Assembly: GCA_027065045.1 (NCBI GenBank)
Contig: JAMOOX010000041.1
Span: 60,424 to 124,423 of the forward strand
DNA length: 64,000 nucleotides
Source: Campylobacteraceae bacterium
GTDB lineage: Bacteria > Campylobacterota > Campylobacteria > Campylobacterales > Sulfurovaceae
Direction of reading: 5' to 3'
Shown: positions 7,923 through 16,490 of the stretch, piece by piece
How the letters are laid out: every line of letters starts with the position of its first letter
Numbering within the stretch: position 1 is the stretch's first letter
Notes under the pieces: model-generated
Told to the model about the DNA's origin: nothing
The model's database searches: none
Seen by the model: the letters and a program-made list of their open reading frames with translations, nothing else
Program-made: the position numbers and the translations under genes

Positions 7923-10913
7923 ATCAAATATTTAAATAATAGAAACCTATCTTTTTTACTTGGGGTTATTGGCATTATCTTAATTATGTCTATATACTAC
8001 TCATTTATTACATATAAAGAGTATAAAGATAGACAAGAGAGTTCTAATTATAGTAGATTAGTTACCAAAATTGATAAATTTCTTTTTATTATTGAACAAG
8101 AGAGATTAGAGAGTGCTATATATTTAGGTAAAAAAGGTAAGCGAGATATATCAATTTTACGGAAAACTCAAAAAGCTGTAGATAGTGAACGAAAGAAACT
8201 AATTAAAGTTGTAGAGTCTAATAGTGATTTTAGCTATTTAAGTGATAGATTAAACTCTATAAATGATACACTAAATACTATTAGAAATAGAGTATTTACT
8301 ATTACTCTTGATTATCAAAGTATATTTTTTGATGAGTATAGAAGTAAAATTACTATACCATTGATAGAGGATATGAAATCAATTGCATCTAAAGTAAAAC
8401 TATTGGAAAAATATACAAAAAAATATGTTGAATTATCTATCTTAAAAGAGAATATCAATATAGAGAGTTCATTTATATCTTTTGTAGTAGGTTCATCTAT
8501 GAAAATGAGTTCAAAAGAGTTAATTATATGGAATGATATTATAGCACAAGAGCAAATCCCATCATTTGATAATCTTAATAATATTAATATTGTATCTCAA
8601 ATTGATTTATCATTTGATAGAGATGATTTTGATAATAGTATAGTATCAAGTAGAGTATCTATATTTAATAACTCTCAAATAGGTAAATATAATGTATTTA
8701 CTAATGAATTTGTATCTATATCATCAAAAAAAATAAAACAAGTTAAATCTATTCAGGTTATTTTAGATAAGTATATAGAGGATAAATCTAGTGAGTATAT
8801 ATCATCTATATATACTAAATTTATCTTATATCTTATTGTATTAATTATCTTTTTAGTTATGTTTGTTGTTATTGCATTTATTTTATATAATATCAACAAA
8901 GATAAAAAGGTATTAGAAAATACGCTTAAAGATATTGCCTTTGACCTTACTAGAGATAATAAAGCTGAACTAAAAGCAACGGTTGAATCAAGAGATACAA
9001 ATGAGATTTATAAATTTCTAGCTAAAGTTATCAAAGAGTCAGCACAAGCAAAAGATTTATTCTTGGCAAATATGTCGCATGAGATTAGAACTCCACTAAA
9101 TGGTATCGTTGGATTTACGCAGCTTCTAAGAGATACAAAACTTACAAAAGAGCAGATGGAGTTTATGACCATTATTGAAAACTCTTCAGAACATCTACTT
9201 AGTATTGTAAATGATATTTTGGATTTATCTAAAATTAATGCTGGAAAAGTAGAGTTTGAAAATATTCCATTTAATGTAATAGAAAAAATTGAATCTTCAA
9301 TAGAGTCATATAGTGCAAAAGCAGCACAAAAAAATATTACTCTAAATATCTATACAGACCCTGAAATTAAAAATATGATATTGGGAGACCCTACCAAAAT
9401 ATCTCAAATTATTATTAACCTTATTAGTAATGCTATCAAATTTACGGATACAAATGGAACTATTACTATCTCGGTGAAACAGTTATCACAAAATGATAAA
9501 AAAATATCTCTAAGATTTGCTGTAAAAGATTCTGGAATAGGAATGACAAAAGAGCAACAAGAGAAAATCTTTGATGCCTTCTCACAAGCTGATAGTAGTA
9601 CTAGTAGAAAATTTGGTGGTACAGGGCTAGGACTAGCAATTTCAAGTAATCTTGTATCTTTAATGGGTGGAAAGATGAAGATTAATAGTAAAGTAAATGA
9701 GGGTTCTGAATTCTTCTTTAAGATAGATTTTAAAAAGTTAAATAAGATGCAAGATTTATCAAAAATAGATTATAGTATTCTAAAAACTGCTCTTGTATCA
9801 AATAAGGCAATATATAGCTCATATTATCACTTACAAGAGTATATAGAATTTGCTAAAACATCATTTATTCAATATAGTTTTGATGAGATACTTATTCATA
9901 AAGATAGTGTTGATACGCTGATATTTGATTATAATGAGGTTAAAGCAGAGGGGTATCTTAATAAACTGCTAAATCTTGATAAGAAGATAGTTTTACTTGT
10001 AGATATTGAACTTAAATCTCATATACAATCTATTGAAGATAGATTAGATGCTGTTATTTATAGACCCATTACATTTAGCAAAACACTAAGTGCATTAGAG
10101 ACTTTAACTAATAGCGATGAAGAGACCACAAAAGAGGGAACTCAAAAATCTCAAAAAGTATTTGATAATGTAGAGGTATTAGTAGCTGAAGATAATGTAA
10201 TTAATCAAAAATTAATTATGCATATTTTAGCTACTCTTGGACTCAAAGTAACTTTAGCTAATAATGGGCAAGAGGCATTAGATTATCGTAAAAATAATAA
10301 TTATAAATTGATATTTATGGATATTCAAATGCCTGTTATGGGTGGAATTGATTCTGCTAAGGCAATTATTGAGTTTGAAAAAAAGAAGAAATTAAAGCAT
10401 ATTCCAATTATAGCACTTACTGCAAATGCACTAAGTGGAGATAGAGAGAAGTATATGAAAGCTGGTATGAATGATTATCTATCTAAACCTCTTGATTTAG
10501 ATAAGCTTAAAAAAGTTATTAATAGTTTTTTATTAAAACAAAAAATCAAACCAGAAGATAAACAAGAAGAGGAGAAAAAAGATAATAGTGATAATAAAAA
10601 TATACTTTTATATAAAGATAATAGACTTTTAGCCAAAATATATTCATCTACAATTTCTAAATTAGATTATATTGTAGATTCTGTAGATAATGAAGAGGAG
10701 TTTTTATATAAAATCAAGAACAAAGAGTATGGTTTTGTTCTATTTGATAATAGTTTCTTTGAAGATAGAGAAGATATGATAATTAAATTAATTAGCAAAC
10801 AAGGTGCTACACCTATTATCTTTACATCTAATAGTAGTAGTAAATATAATTGTCATAAATTATCAGAACAGTTAAATATTGATGAATTAAAACAAGCATT
10901 AGATAGAGAGTAA
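7923..10913 (+). CDS. hybrid histidine kinase with NIT-like sensor; probable ATC start
   Basis: The first standard start is ATG 7986 (975 residues). The frame is open from 7914, and an ATC at 7923 sits 6 bases after AGGAG (7912-7916) and adds 21 residues that complete a transmembrane helix (FLLGVIGIILIMSIYYSF). I therefore place the start at ATC. Counting from ATG 7986: a helical periplasmic domain resembling NIT (nitrate/nitrite) sensors comes first, then a membrane helix near 276-300. HisKA follows with His365 in SHEIRTP, then HATPase with DSGIGM (515-520) and GGTGLG (544-549). A degenerate receiver near 595-705 precedes a true receiver with FMDIQMP and Asp779. A second receiver-like domain at the C-terminus has Asn after Asp in FDN. 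A separate response regulator is not adjacent. Confidence 0.85.
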   Translation: MKYLNNRNLSFLLGVIGIILIMSIYYSFITYKEYKDRQESSNYSRLVTKIDKFLFIIEQERLESAIYLGKKGKRDISILRKTQKAVDSERKKLIKVVESNSDFSYLSDRLNSINDTLNTIRNRVFTITLDYQSIFFDEYRSKITIPLIEDMKSIASKVKLLEKYTKKYVELSILKENINIESSFISFVVGSSMKMSSKELIIWNDIIAQEQIPSFDNLNNINIVSQIDLSFDRDDFDNSIVSSRVSIFNNSQIGKYNVFTNEFVSISSKKIKQVKSIQVILDKYIEDKSSEYISSIYTKFILYLIVLIIFLVMFVVIAFILYNINKDKKVLENTLKDIAFDLTRDNKAELKATVESRDTNEIYKFLAKVIKESAQAKDLFLANMSHEIRTPLNGIVGFTQLLRDTKLTKEQMEFMTIIENSSEHLLSIVNDILDLSKINAGKVEFENIPFNVIEKIESSIESYSAKAAQKNITLNIYTDPEIKNMILGDPTKISQIIINLISNAIKFTDTNGTITISVKQLSQNDKKISLRFAVKDSGIGMTKEQQEKIFDAFSQADSSTSRKFGGTGLGLAISSNLVSLMGGKMKINSKVNEGSEFFFKIDFKKLNKMQDLSKIDYSILKTALVSNKAIYSSYYHLQEYIEFAKTSFIQYSFDEILIHKDSVDTLIFDYNEVKAEGYLNKLLNLDKKIVLLVDIELKSHIQSIEDRLDAVIYRPITFSKTLSALETLTNSDEETTKEGTQKSQKVFDNVEVLVAEDNVINQKLIMHILATLGLKVTLANNGQEALDYRKNNNYKLIFMDIQMPVMGGIDSAKAIIEFEKKKKLKHIPIIALTANALSGDREKYMKAGMNDYLSKPLDLDKLKKVINSFLLKQKIKPEDKQEEEKKDNSDNKNILLYKDNRLLAKIYSSTISKLDYIVDSVDNEEEFLYKIKNKEYGFVLFDNSFFEDREDMIIKLISKQGATPIIFTSNSSSKYNCHKLSEQLNIDELKQALDRE

Positions 10914-11233
10914 TGAATTTTTTTACTCTTCCTATAAAAGGCTATCAATATATTTCCAAGATGTTACCTGCTAATTGTAGGTATCATCCCACCTGTTCTG
11001 ATTATGCAATTTGGCAATTTGATACAAATAGATTAGATTTAGCAATTATACGCTCAACAAGTAGAATACTTCGTTGTAACCAACTCTTTGATGGTGGGAT
11101 TGATTATCCTATTATTAATTTCACACCACCACCTCTTCTTCAATTAAGTCGTAATAGAATTAGGATAAAATATTGGATAATACCCAAAGAAAAAAATAGA
11201 TATACTGTAATAAAGGATTATAATGCAGATTAA
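10913..11233 (+). CDS. yidD: membrane protein insertion efficiency factor YidD
   Basis: A 106-residue protein of the YidD family, which aids YidC-dependent insertion of inner membrane proteins. The family signature is clear: an amphipathic N-terminus (LPIKGYQYIS), then CRYHPTCSDYA (residues 22-32), and the later R-x-x-RC-N region with FDGGIDYP. The start codon overlaps the kinase stop (TAATG), and its 3' end overlaps pyrC by 11 bases. The usual neighbours rpmH, rnpA and yidC are absent here, as in several Campylobacterota where yidD has moved. The C-terminal extension beyond residue 75 is rich in Arg, Asn and Lys and not part of the core family. Confidence 0.9.
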   Translation: MNFFTLPIKGYQYISKMLPANCRYHPTCSDYAIWQFDTNRLDLAIIRSTSRILRCNQLFDGGIDYPIINFTPPPLLQLSRNRIRIKYWIIPKEKNRYTVIKDYNAD

Positions 11234-12233
11234 ATTAGATACACCATTAGATATGCACCTACATCTAAGAGATGAAGATATGTTAAAAACAGTTGCACCA
11301 TTAAGTGCTAAAAGTTTTAGTGGTGCATTAATTATGCCAAATTTAGTACCACCTGTTACTACAAAAGAGGCACTATTAAGCTATAAAGATAGGATTATAG
11401 ATGCTATTGGAGATAATGAATTTACTCCATATATGACACTATTTTTCAAAAATAACTATAGCTATGAATTTTTAGAAGATATAAAAGATGATATTATTGG
11501 TATCAAACTATACCCTGCAGGAATTACAACAAATTCAGATGGAGGAGTAGATAACTTTGATATTGAGACTCTTCGCTCAACACTAGAGGCTATGAGCAGA
11601 CTTGATATTCCTCTATGTATCCATGGTGAGAGTGATGGATTTGTGATGGATAGAGAAAAAGAGTTTGTACCTATTTATGAAGAGTTAGCATCATCATTTC
11701 CTAATCTTAAAATTATTATGGAACATATCACTACTAAAGATAGTGTAGAAGCCCTAGAACGACATTCAAACCTTTATGCTACAATTACAATACATCATCT
11801 ATTAATCACTCTTGATGATGTAGCAGGTGGAATGCTAAACCCTCATCTATTTTGTAAGCCAATAGCCAAAAGATATGAAGATAGAGAAGCTTTACAAAGA
11901 GTTGCACTAGAGGCTAATCCTAAAGTGATGTTTGGTTCAGATTCAGCACCACACCCACAACATGCCAAAGAGTCATCACACTGTTCAGCAGGTGTATTTA
12001 CATCTCCAATTGCACTACAACTACTTACTCAACTCTTTATAGATAATAACTCATCAATAGAAAATCTACAAAAGTTTATATCATCTAATGCAAAAGATAT
12101 ATATAATATATCTCCTAAATCAAAAGTTATAACTTTAGAAAAAAAACCTTTTATTGTGCCAAATAGTTATGATAATGTTATTCCAATGTATGCTTCACAG
12201 ACAATAGATTACTCTATTATAGGTATAAAATAA
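11223..12233 (+). CDS. pyrC: dihydroorotase (class II)
   Basis: A 336-residue metal-dependent amidohydrolase that closes carbamoyl-aspartate to dihydroorotate in pyrimidine synthesis. The zinc-binding HLHLRD begins at His12, the lysine expected to be carboxylated is Lys95 in GIKLYPAG, and later metal ligands appear in CIHGE, EHITT and FGSDSAPHP. The length is normal for the E. coli-like short class. The gene overlaps yidD by 11 bases and ends on the A of the next start (TAATG), so yidD-pyrC-carbonic anhydrase form one translationally coupled run. pyrE lies far away at 52 kb. Confidence 0.96.
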   Translation: MQIKLDTPLDMHLHLRDEDMLKTVAPLSAKSFSGALIMPNLVPPVTTKEALLSYKDRIIDAIGDNEFTPYMTLFFKNNYSYEFLEDIKDDIIGIKLYPAGITTNSDGGVDNFDIETLRSTLEAMSRLDIPLCIHGESDGFVMDREKEFVPIYEELASSFPNLKIIMEHITTKDSVEALERHSNLYATITIHHLLITLDDVAGGMLNPHLFCKPIAKRYEDREALQRVALEANPKVMFGSDSAPHPQHAKESSHCSAGVFTSPIALQLLTQLFIDNNSSIENLQKFISSNAKDIYNISPKSKVITLEKKPFIVPNSYDNVIPMYASQTIDYSIIGIK

Positions 12234-12874
12234 TGTATCAAAATATCCAAGATTTCAAAGATGGTAATAAAAACTTTAGAAAAATAAAGTTTCAACAAAA
12301 TAAAAAACGATTTAAAAAGCTTATCAAAGATGGACAAGACCCAAAAGCTCTTTTCATTGGATGTAGTGATTCTAGATTTATGCCATCTCTTATTACAGGG
12401 TCTAACCCTGGGGATTTATTTGTAGTAAGAAATATTGGTAATTTTGTAGCTCCATATAAGCCTGATGAAGAGTATCATGCTACTGCCTCTGCTATTGAGT
12501 ATGCTGTATCTGTATTGGAAATTCATGATATTATTGTATGTGGACACTCTCACTGTGGAGCAATAGCCTCATTATATAAAAATATTCAACCAACAAAAGA
12601 GAATACTCATACAATCAAATGGCTAGAACTTGGTCAAAGTGCCAAAAAAATGGCAATGCTAACTCATGGAGACTCTGATGAAAAAATGAAATTGAGATAT
12701 ACAGAAAAAATATCGGTTATATATCAATTGGAAAATCTTTTATCATACCCTGCTGTTAAAAAAGGTGTAGATGATGGTAAAATATTTTTACATGGTTGGT
12801 ATAATGATTTAGAAAATGGTTCAATAGAGTATTATGATGATGAGAGTTTTGAATTTAAACTTTTGGGTGAATAA
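12233..12874 (+). CDS. can: beta-class carbonic anhydrase
   Basis: A 213-residue beta-carbonic anhydrase interconverting CO2 and bicarbonate. Zinc ligands and the catalytic dyad are visible: Cys44, Asp46 and Arg48 in CSDSR, and His105 and Cys108 in CGHSHCG. It follows pyrC by a one-base overlap; bicarbonate is a substrate of carbamoyl-phosphate synthesis, so the pairing makes metabolic sense. There is no signal peptide, so it is cytoplasmic. An autotroph using the reductive TCA cycle, as most sulfur-oxidising Campylobacterota do, would also need it. Its last 43 bases overlap mobA on the other strand. Confidence 0.95.
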   Translation: MYQNIQDFKDGNKNFRKIKFQQNKKRFKKLIKDGQDPKALFIGCSDSRFMPSLITGSNPGDLFVVRNIGNFVAPYKPDEEYHATASAIEYAVSVLEIHDIIVCGHSHCGAIASLYKNIQPTKENTHTIKWLELGQSAKKMAMLTHGDSDEKMKLRYTEKISVIYQLENLLSYPAVKKGVDDGKIFLHGWYNDLENGSIEYYDDESFEFKLLGE

Positions 12875-13434
12875 GATTTTATAGCATCTATATAATCACT
12901 CTTATAATTTAAATTAGCAAATTTATCTCTATTATCAAACTCTACAATCGTAGTATTTGAATTTTTAAGTAGATATGTTAATTTATGAATATCTTGTTCT
13001 AAATACTCTTTGGCTTTTGAAATAATGGATTTTTTATAAATTGCACATAGTGGTTGAACTCCATCTTTGGTTTGAGCCACTATTGCATCTTTTGAACTAC
13101 TATTATAACTATATAGTCTTTTTATAATATCTTTATCTATAAAAGGTGCATCAACAGATAGTATAAATGCTTCATCTATATTAAGATTTTCAAATATTGA
13201 TATAATTGCTACTAATGGAGAATTTTGAGGATAATTATCAAAAATTAATCTAGAGTTAAAGTCAAATTTATCCTCTTTGGTAGATATATAGACTTTAGAA
13301 AAAATTGAATTTAACTTATCATATTGAAATTGAGCCATAGAATTTTTATCTCCAAATGGCAATAAAGACTTATCACTTCCCATACGAGAACTTCTGCCAC
13401 CTGCGAAAATAATAGCCATTGAATTGTGTAACAT
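12832..13434 (-). CDS. mobA: molybdenum cofactor guanylyltransferase
   Basis: A 200-residue nucleotidyltransferase that attaches GMP to molybdopterin, forming the bis-MGD precursor used by enzymes such as PsrA in this window. The GTP-binding signature AGGRSSRMGSDK (residues 11-22) and the later LSVDAPF (metal-binding Asp) and PLCAIY are typical. The start could equally be the Met at residue 6 (MAIIFAGG), which fits the family better; no strong ribosome site separates the two. It runs convergent with and overlaps the carbonic anhydrase 3' end, so the last 14 codons of both genes use opposite strands of the same DNA. Confidence 0.92.
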   Translation of the reverse strand: MLHNSMAIIFAGGRSSRMGSDKSLLPFGDKNSMAQFQYDKLNSIFSKVYISTKEDKFDFNSRLIFDNYPQNSPLVAIISIFENLNIDEAFILSVDAPFIDKDIIKRLYSYNSSSKDAIVAQTKDGVQPLCAIYKKSIISKAKEYLEQDIHKLTYLLKNSNTTIVEFDNRDKFANLNYKSDYIDAIKSYSPKSLNSKLSSS

Positions 13435-13478
13435 ATTTAAATTATAGTATAAAAAGATTAATGTTATAGATATTTAGG

Positions 13479-13484
13479 TATAAT
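13479..13484 (+). promoter_or_regulatory. typA -10 element (ggTATAAT)
   Basis: TATAAT preceded by GG lies 35 bases before the typA start, in the divergent gap to mobA. Like other promoters of this window it has AT-rich upstream sequence rather than a clear -35. The spacing leaves a short leader with an AGGA ribosome site. Confidence 0.55.
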
Positions 13485-13519
13485 TTCAAAAAAATTAATG
13501 ACAATACAGGAAAAATTTA

Positions 13520-15337
13520 ATGCAAAAAATCAAAAACATCGCCGTAATCGCCCATGTTGACCACGGAAAAACAACACTTGTTGATGAACTTCTTCAACAA
13601 TCAGGAACATTTGAAGCTCACCAACAAGTAGAAGAGAGAGCTATGGATAGTGATGCTATAGAAAAAGAGAGAGGGATTACAATTCTTTCTAAAAATACAG
13701 CTATTACTTATGGAGACCATAAGATTAATATTATTGATACTCCAGGACATGCCGATTTTGGTGGAGAGGTTGAGAGAGTTTTAAAAATGGTTGATGGAGT
13801 TTTACTTTTGGTAGATGCTCAAGAGGGTGTAATGCCTCAAACTAAATTTGTTTTGAAAAAAGCTATTGGTTTTGGATTAATCCCAGTTGTTGTTATTAAT
13901 AAAATTGATAAAGATGGTTCAGACCCTGATAGAGTTATGGATGAAGTATTTGACCTTTTAGTTGCACTTGATGCAAATGATGAACAACTTGAGTTCCCAG
14001 TACTTTACGCTGCTGCTAGAGATGGTTATGCAAAATGGGATATGGAAGATGAAAACAAAGATATGACTCCTCTATTTGAAGCTATCTTAAGCAAAGTTCC
14101 ATATCCAAAAGGCTCACCAGATAATGATACACAAGCCCAAGTATTTACTCTCGATAGTGATAACTTTGTAGGTAGAATAGGAATTACAAGAATATTTAAT
14201 GGTAAAGTTAAAAAGGGTGATGAGTATCTTTTGGTTAAAGCATGTGGTGCTAAATCAAAAAGTAGAATCTCTAAACTTATTGGATTTAAAGGACTTGAAC
14301 GAATTGAGATTGCTGAGGCTGAAGCTGGTGATATTGTAGCAATTGCAGGATTTAATGATATTGATGTAGGTGATAGTATTTGTGATACTCAAAATCCAGT
14401 AGCATTAGACCCAATGCATGTAGAAGAGCCTACTCTGTCTGTTATTATGTCTGTAAATGATGGACCTTTGGCAGGGACAGAGGGAAAACATGTAACAAGT
14501 AATAAAATCAAAGAGAGATTAGAAAAAGAGATGGAGACAAATATCGCTATGAGAATGGAGCCATTAGGTGATGCTTCATTTAAAGTAAGTGGTAGAGGTG
14601 AGCTTCAAATTGGTATTTTAGCAGAGAATATGAGAAGAGAAGGTTTTGAGTTTTTACTTGCAAGACCTGAAGTTGTTACAAAAGAGGAAAATGGTGTAAA
14701 ATTAGAGCCTTTTGAACATCTAGTAGTTGATGTACCAGAAGAGTTTCAAGGTGTAGCTATTGAGAAACTTGGAAAAAGAAAAGCAAATATGACATCTCTG
14801 TCTCCAATGCCTGATGGAACTGTAAGATTAGAGTTTGAAATTCCAGCAAGAGGATTAATTGGATTTAGAAATGAGTTTTTGACCGATACAAAAGGTGAGG
14901 GAATTATGAACCACTCATATTTAGAGTATAGACCATACAGTGGACATGTTGAGAGTAGAACACCTGGTGCTTTAGTATCTATGGATGATGGAGAGGCAGT
15001 AGCGTTCTCTATATTTAATCTTCAAGCTAGAGGTGTTATGTTTATTAAACCTCAAGATAAAGTATATAGTGGAATGGTAATTGGTGAGTCTTCAAGACCA
15101 GGTGATTTAGATGTAAATCCACTTAAAGGTAAGCAACTTACAAATATGAGAACAAGTGGTGCTGATGATGCTATTAAGCTTGTAACTCCAAGAGCTATTA
15201 CATTAGAGTCTGCTATGGAGTGGATTGAAGATGATGAGTTAATTGAGATTACACCAATTAGTATAAGAATTAGAAAAAAATCTCTTGACCCAGTAGTAAG
15301 AAAAAGATTAGCAAGAGATAAAAAGAACGCTAAATAG
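13520..15337 (+). CDS. typA: ribosome-associated GTPase TypA/BipA
   Basis: A 605-residue translational GTPase that binds the ribosome and acts in 50S assembly and stress or cold adaptation. G1 is AHVDHGKTT (residues 11-19), G3 DTPGH (73-77) and G4 NKID (127-130), followed by the switch sequence RGITI and the EF-G-like domains III and V plus the BipA-specific C-terminal domain ([20 protein letters not shown]). The length is standard. Codon use is noticeably richer in G and C at the start than in its neighbours, as in highly expressed genes. It appears monocistronic, with a possible link to the small gene 56 bases downstream. Confidence 0.97.
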   Translation: MQKIKNIAVIAHVDHGKTTLVDELLQQSGTFEAHQQVEERAMDSDAIEKERGITILSKNTAITYGDHKINIIDTPGHADFGGEVERVLKMVDGVLLLVDAQEGVMPQTKFVLKKAIGFGLIPVVVINKIDKDGSDPDRVMDEVFDLLVALDANDEQLEFPVLYAAARDGYAKWDMEDENKDMTPLFEAILSKVPYPKGSPDNDTQAQVFTLDSDNFVGRIGITRIFNGKVKKGDEYLLVKACGAKSKSRISKLIGFKGLERIEIAEAEAGDIVAIAGFNDIDVGDSICDTQNPVALDPMHVEEPTLSVIMSVNDGPLAGTEGKHVTSNKIKERLEKEMETNIAMRMEPLGDASFKVSGRGELQIGILAENMRREGFEFLLARPEVVTKEENGVKLEPFEHLVVDVPEEFQGVAIEKLGKRKANMTSLSPMPDGTVRLEFEIPARGLIGFRNEFLTDTKGEGIMNHSYLEYRPYSGHVESRTPGALVSMDDGEAVAFSIFNLQARGVMFIKPQDKVYSGMVIGESSRPGDLDVNPLKGKQLTNMRTSGADDAIKLVTPRAITLESAMEWIEDDELIEITPISIRIRKKSLDPVVRKRLARDKKNAK

Positions 15338-15393
15338 TATTCTTTAAATAATATTTTGTTATACTAATATAAAAGTATAAAAGGAGTAAAGCC

Positions 15394-15825
15394 ATGAAAG
15401 GTATGTTAATATTTTTAGTTATCGTTATAGGTGGTTATTTTTTTGTCATGCAGGTAGTTGATGAGAGTAATAGTTATGAAGATTCTACTATGTCTGAAGA
15501 TGGGCATACAAATTACTATAGAAAAAAGGCAAATGCCAAAGATAGAAAATACCATGTAGAAGACTCTTTAGGACAAACTGTCTTTCGTGGTACTGGTCTC
15601 TCTCTAGCAGAAAAAAAAGATATTTGGAGTAGAAGTCCATTAAAATTTGAAATGATAAGTAAGTTTCCAAAGTTTGGACTTATGAAAATGTTTGTCAAAG
15701 ATAGAGTAGAAGATTCTGATTTACAAAAACTTGTATTAAAACAGGTAGAAAAAGTACAAGATGATATGATGTCAGGTACTATTAATAGTAATGATGCAAA
15801 GTATAGATTAGGACTTTTAGAGTAA
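15394..15825 (+). CDS. small membrane-anchored protein of unknown function
   Basis: A 143-residue protein with one N-terminal transmembrane segment (residues 4-21, GMLIFLVIVIGGYFFVMQVV) and a hydrophilic remainder predicted to face the periplasm. There is no lipobox and no recognisable domain. The region after the helix is rich in charged residues, and the C-terminal 50 residues look helical (VEDSDLQKLVLKQVEKVQDDM). A good ribosome site (AGGAG) precedes ATG 15394, and a TATACT box lies at 15360-15365. I do not recognise the family; it is probably real because of its length, ribosome site and membrane segment. Confidence 0.65.
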   Translation: MKGMLIFLVIVIGGYFFVMQVVDESNSYEDSTMSEDGHTNYYRKKANAKDRKYHVEDSLGQTVFRGTGLSLAEKKDIWSRSPLKFEMISKFPKFGLMKMFVKDRVEDSDLQKLVLKQVEKVQDDMMSGTINSNDAKYRLGLLE

Positions 15826-15870
15826 TTTACAAAGAATTTCTAAAAAAGTATAATTTTTTGAGAAAAACTC

Positions 15871-15899
15871 TTTACTTTTATAAAAAATTTGGTTATAAT
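15871..15899 (+). promoter_or_regulatory. promoter of the tRNA cluster
   Basis: TTTACT (15871-15876) and TATAAT (15894-15899) are separated by 17 bases, the best -35/-10 pair in the window, 33 bases before the tRNA-Gly. The strength fits a stable RNA operon. Confidence 0.75.
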
Positions 15900-15931
15900 G
15901 GCGTTCGGATTTAAGTATTTTACTTAGATAT

Positions 15932-16006
15932 GCGGGCGTAGCTCAGCGGTAGAGCATAACCTTGCCAAGGTTGGGGTCGACAGTTCGAACCTGTTCGCCC
16001 GCTCCA
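15932..16006 (+). tRNA. tRNA-Gly (GCC)
   Basis: A full cloverleaf of 75 bases with encoded CCA. The acceptor GCGGGCG pairs with CGCCCGC, the discriminator is T, the anticodon loop is TTGCCAA (GCC, glycine), and the T loop is TTCGAAC. It is the first of four tRNAs in a row behind the promoter at 15871. Confidence 0.97.
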
Positions 16007-16041
16007 TTTTATTATTTATAAGTTTATGTGGAACAATTTAT

Positions 16042-16129
16042 GCCCGGATGGTGGAATTGGTAGACACAGGGGACTTAAAATCCCCCGGCTATTGCAGCTG
16101 TGCCGGTTCAAGTCCGGCTCCGGGCACCA
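16042..16129 (+). tRNA. tRNA-Leu (TAA)
   Basis: A class II tRNA of 88 bases with encoded CCA. The acceptor GCCCGGA pairs with TCCGGGC, the anticodon loop is CTTAAAA (TAA, leucine), and a long variable arm follows. Second in the cluster. Confidence 0.97.
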
Positions 16130-16183
16130 CCTTTTACATAAATTTACTTTAGTATAAATTATTTTATTTTAAAGTAAGTTTAT

Positions 16184-16257
16184 GGCGCCATCGCCAAGTG
16201 GTAAGGCCGTAGCCTGCAAAGCTATTATCCCCAGTTCGAATCTGGGTGGCGCCTCCA
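16184..16257 (+). tRNA. tRNA-Cys (GCA)
   Basis: 74 bases with encoded CCA. The acceptor GGCGCCA pairs with TGGCGCC, the discriminator is T as usual for cysteine, and the anticodon is GCA. Third in the cluster. Confidence 0.96.
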
Positions 16258-16274
16258 ACTAAACTTCTTATTGT

Positions 16275-16362
16275 CGGGAGATGTCAGAGTGGTCGAATGT
16301 GCCGGTCTTGAAAACCGGTGAGGGTAATACCTCCGGGGGTTCGAATCCCCCTCTCCCGGCCA
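16275..16362 (+). tRNA. tRNA-Ser (TGA)
   Basis: A class II tRNA of 88 bases with a long variable arm and encoded CCA. The anticodon loop TCTTGAAAA gives TGA (serine). The acceptor CGGGAGA pairs with TCTCCCG and the discriminator is G, so base 1 is C, less common than G. Last of the cluster. Confidence 0.94.
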
Positions 16363-16490
16363 CCTAAAAAATCAAAAACTTCACTTAATATTACACATAT
16401 AATTTATATTTCATTTAAAATTCATTAATAAGTTGTTAATTATATAATATTTCGGATATACTTACTTTAAAAATTTAAAAGGTAAAAGTT

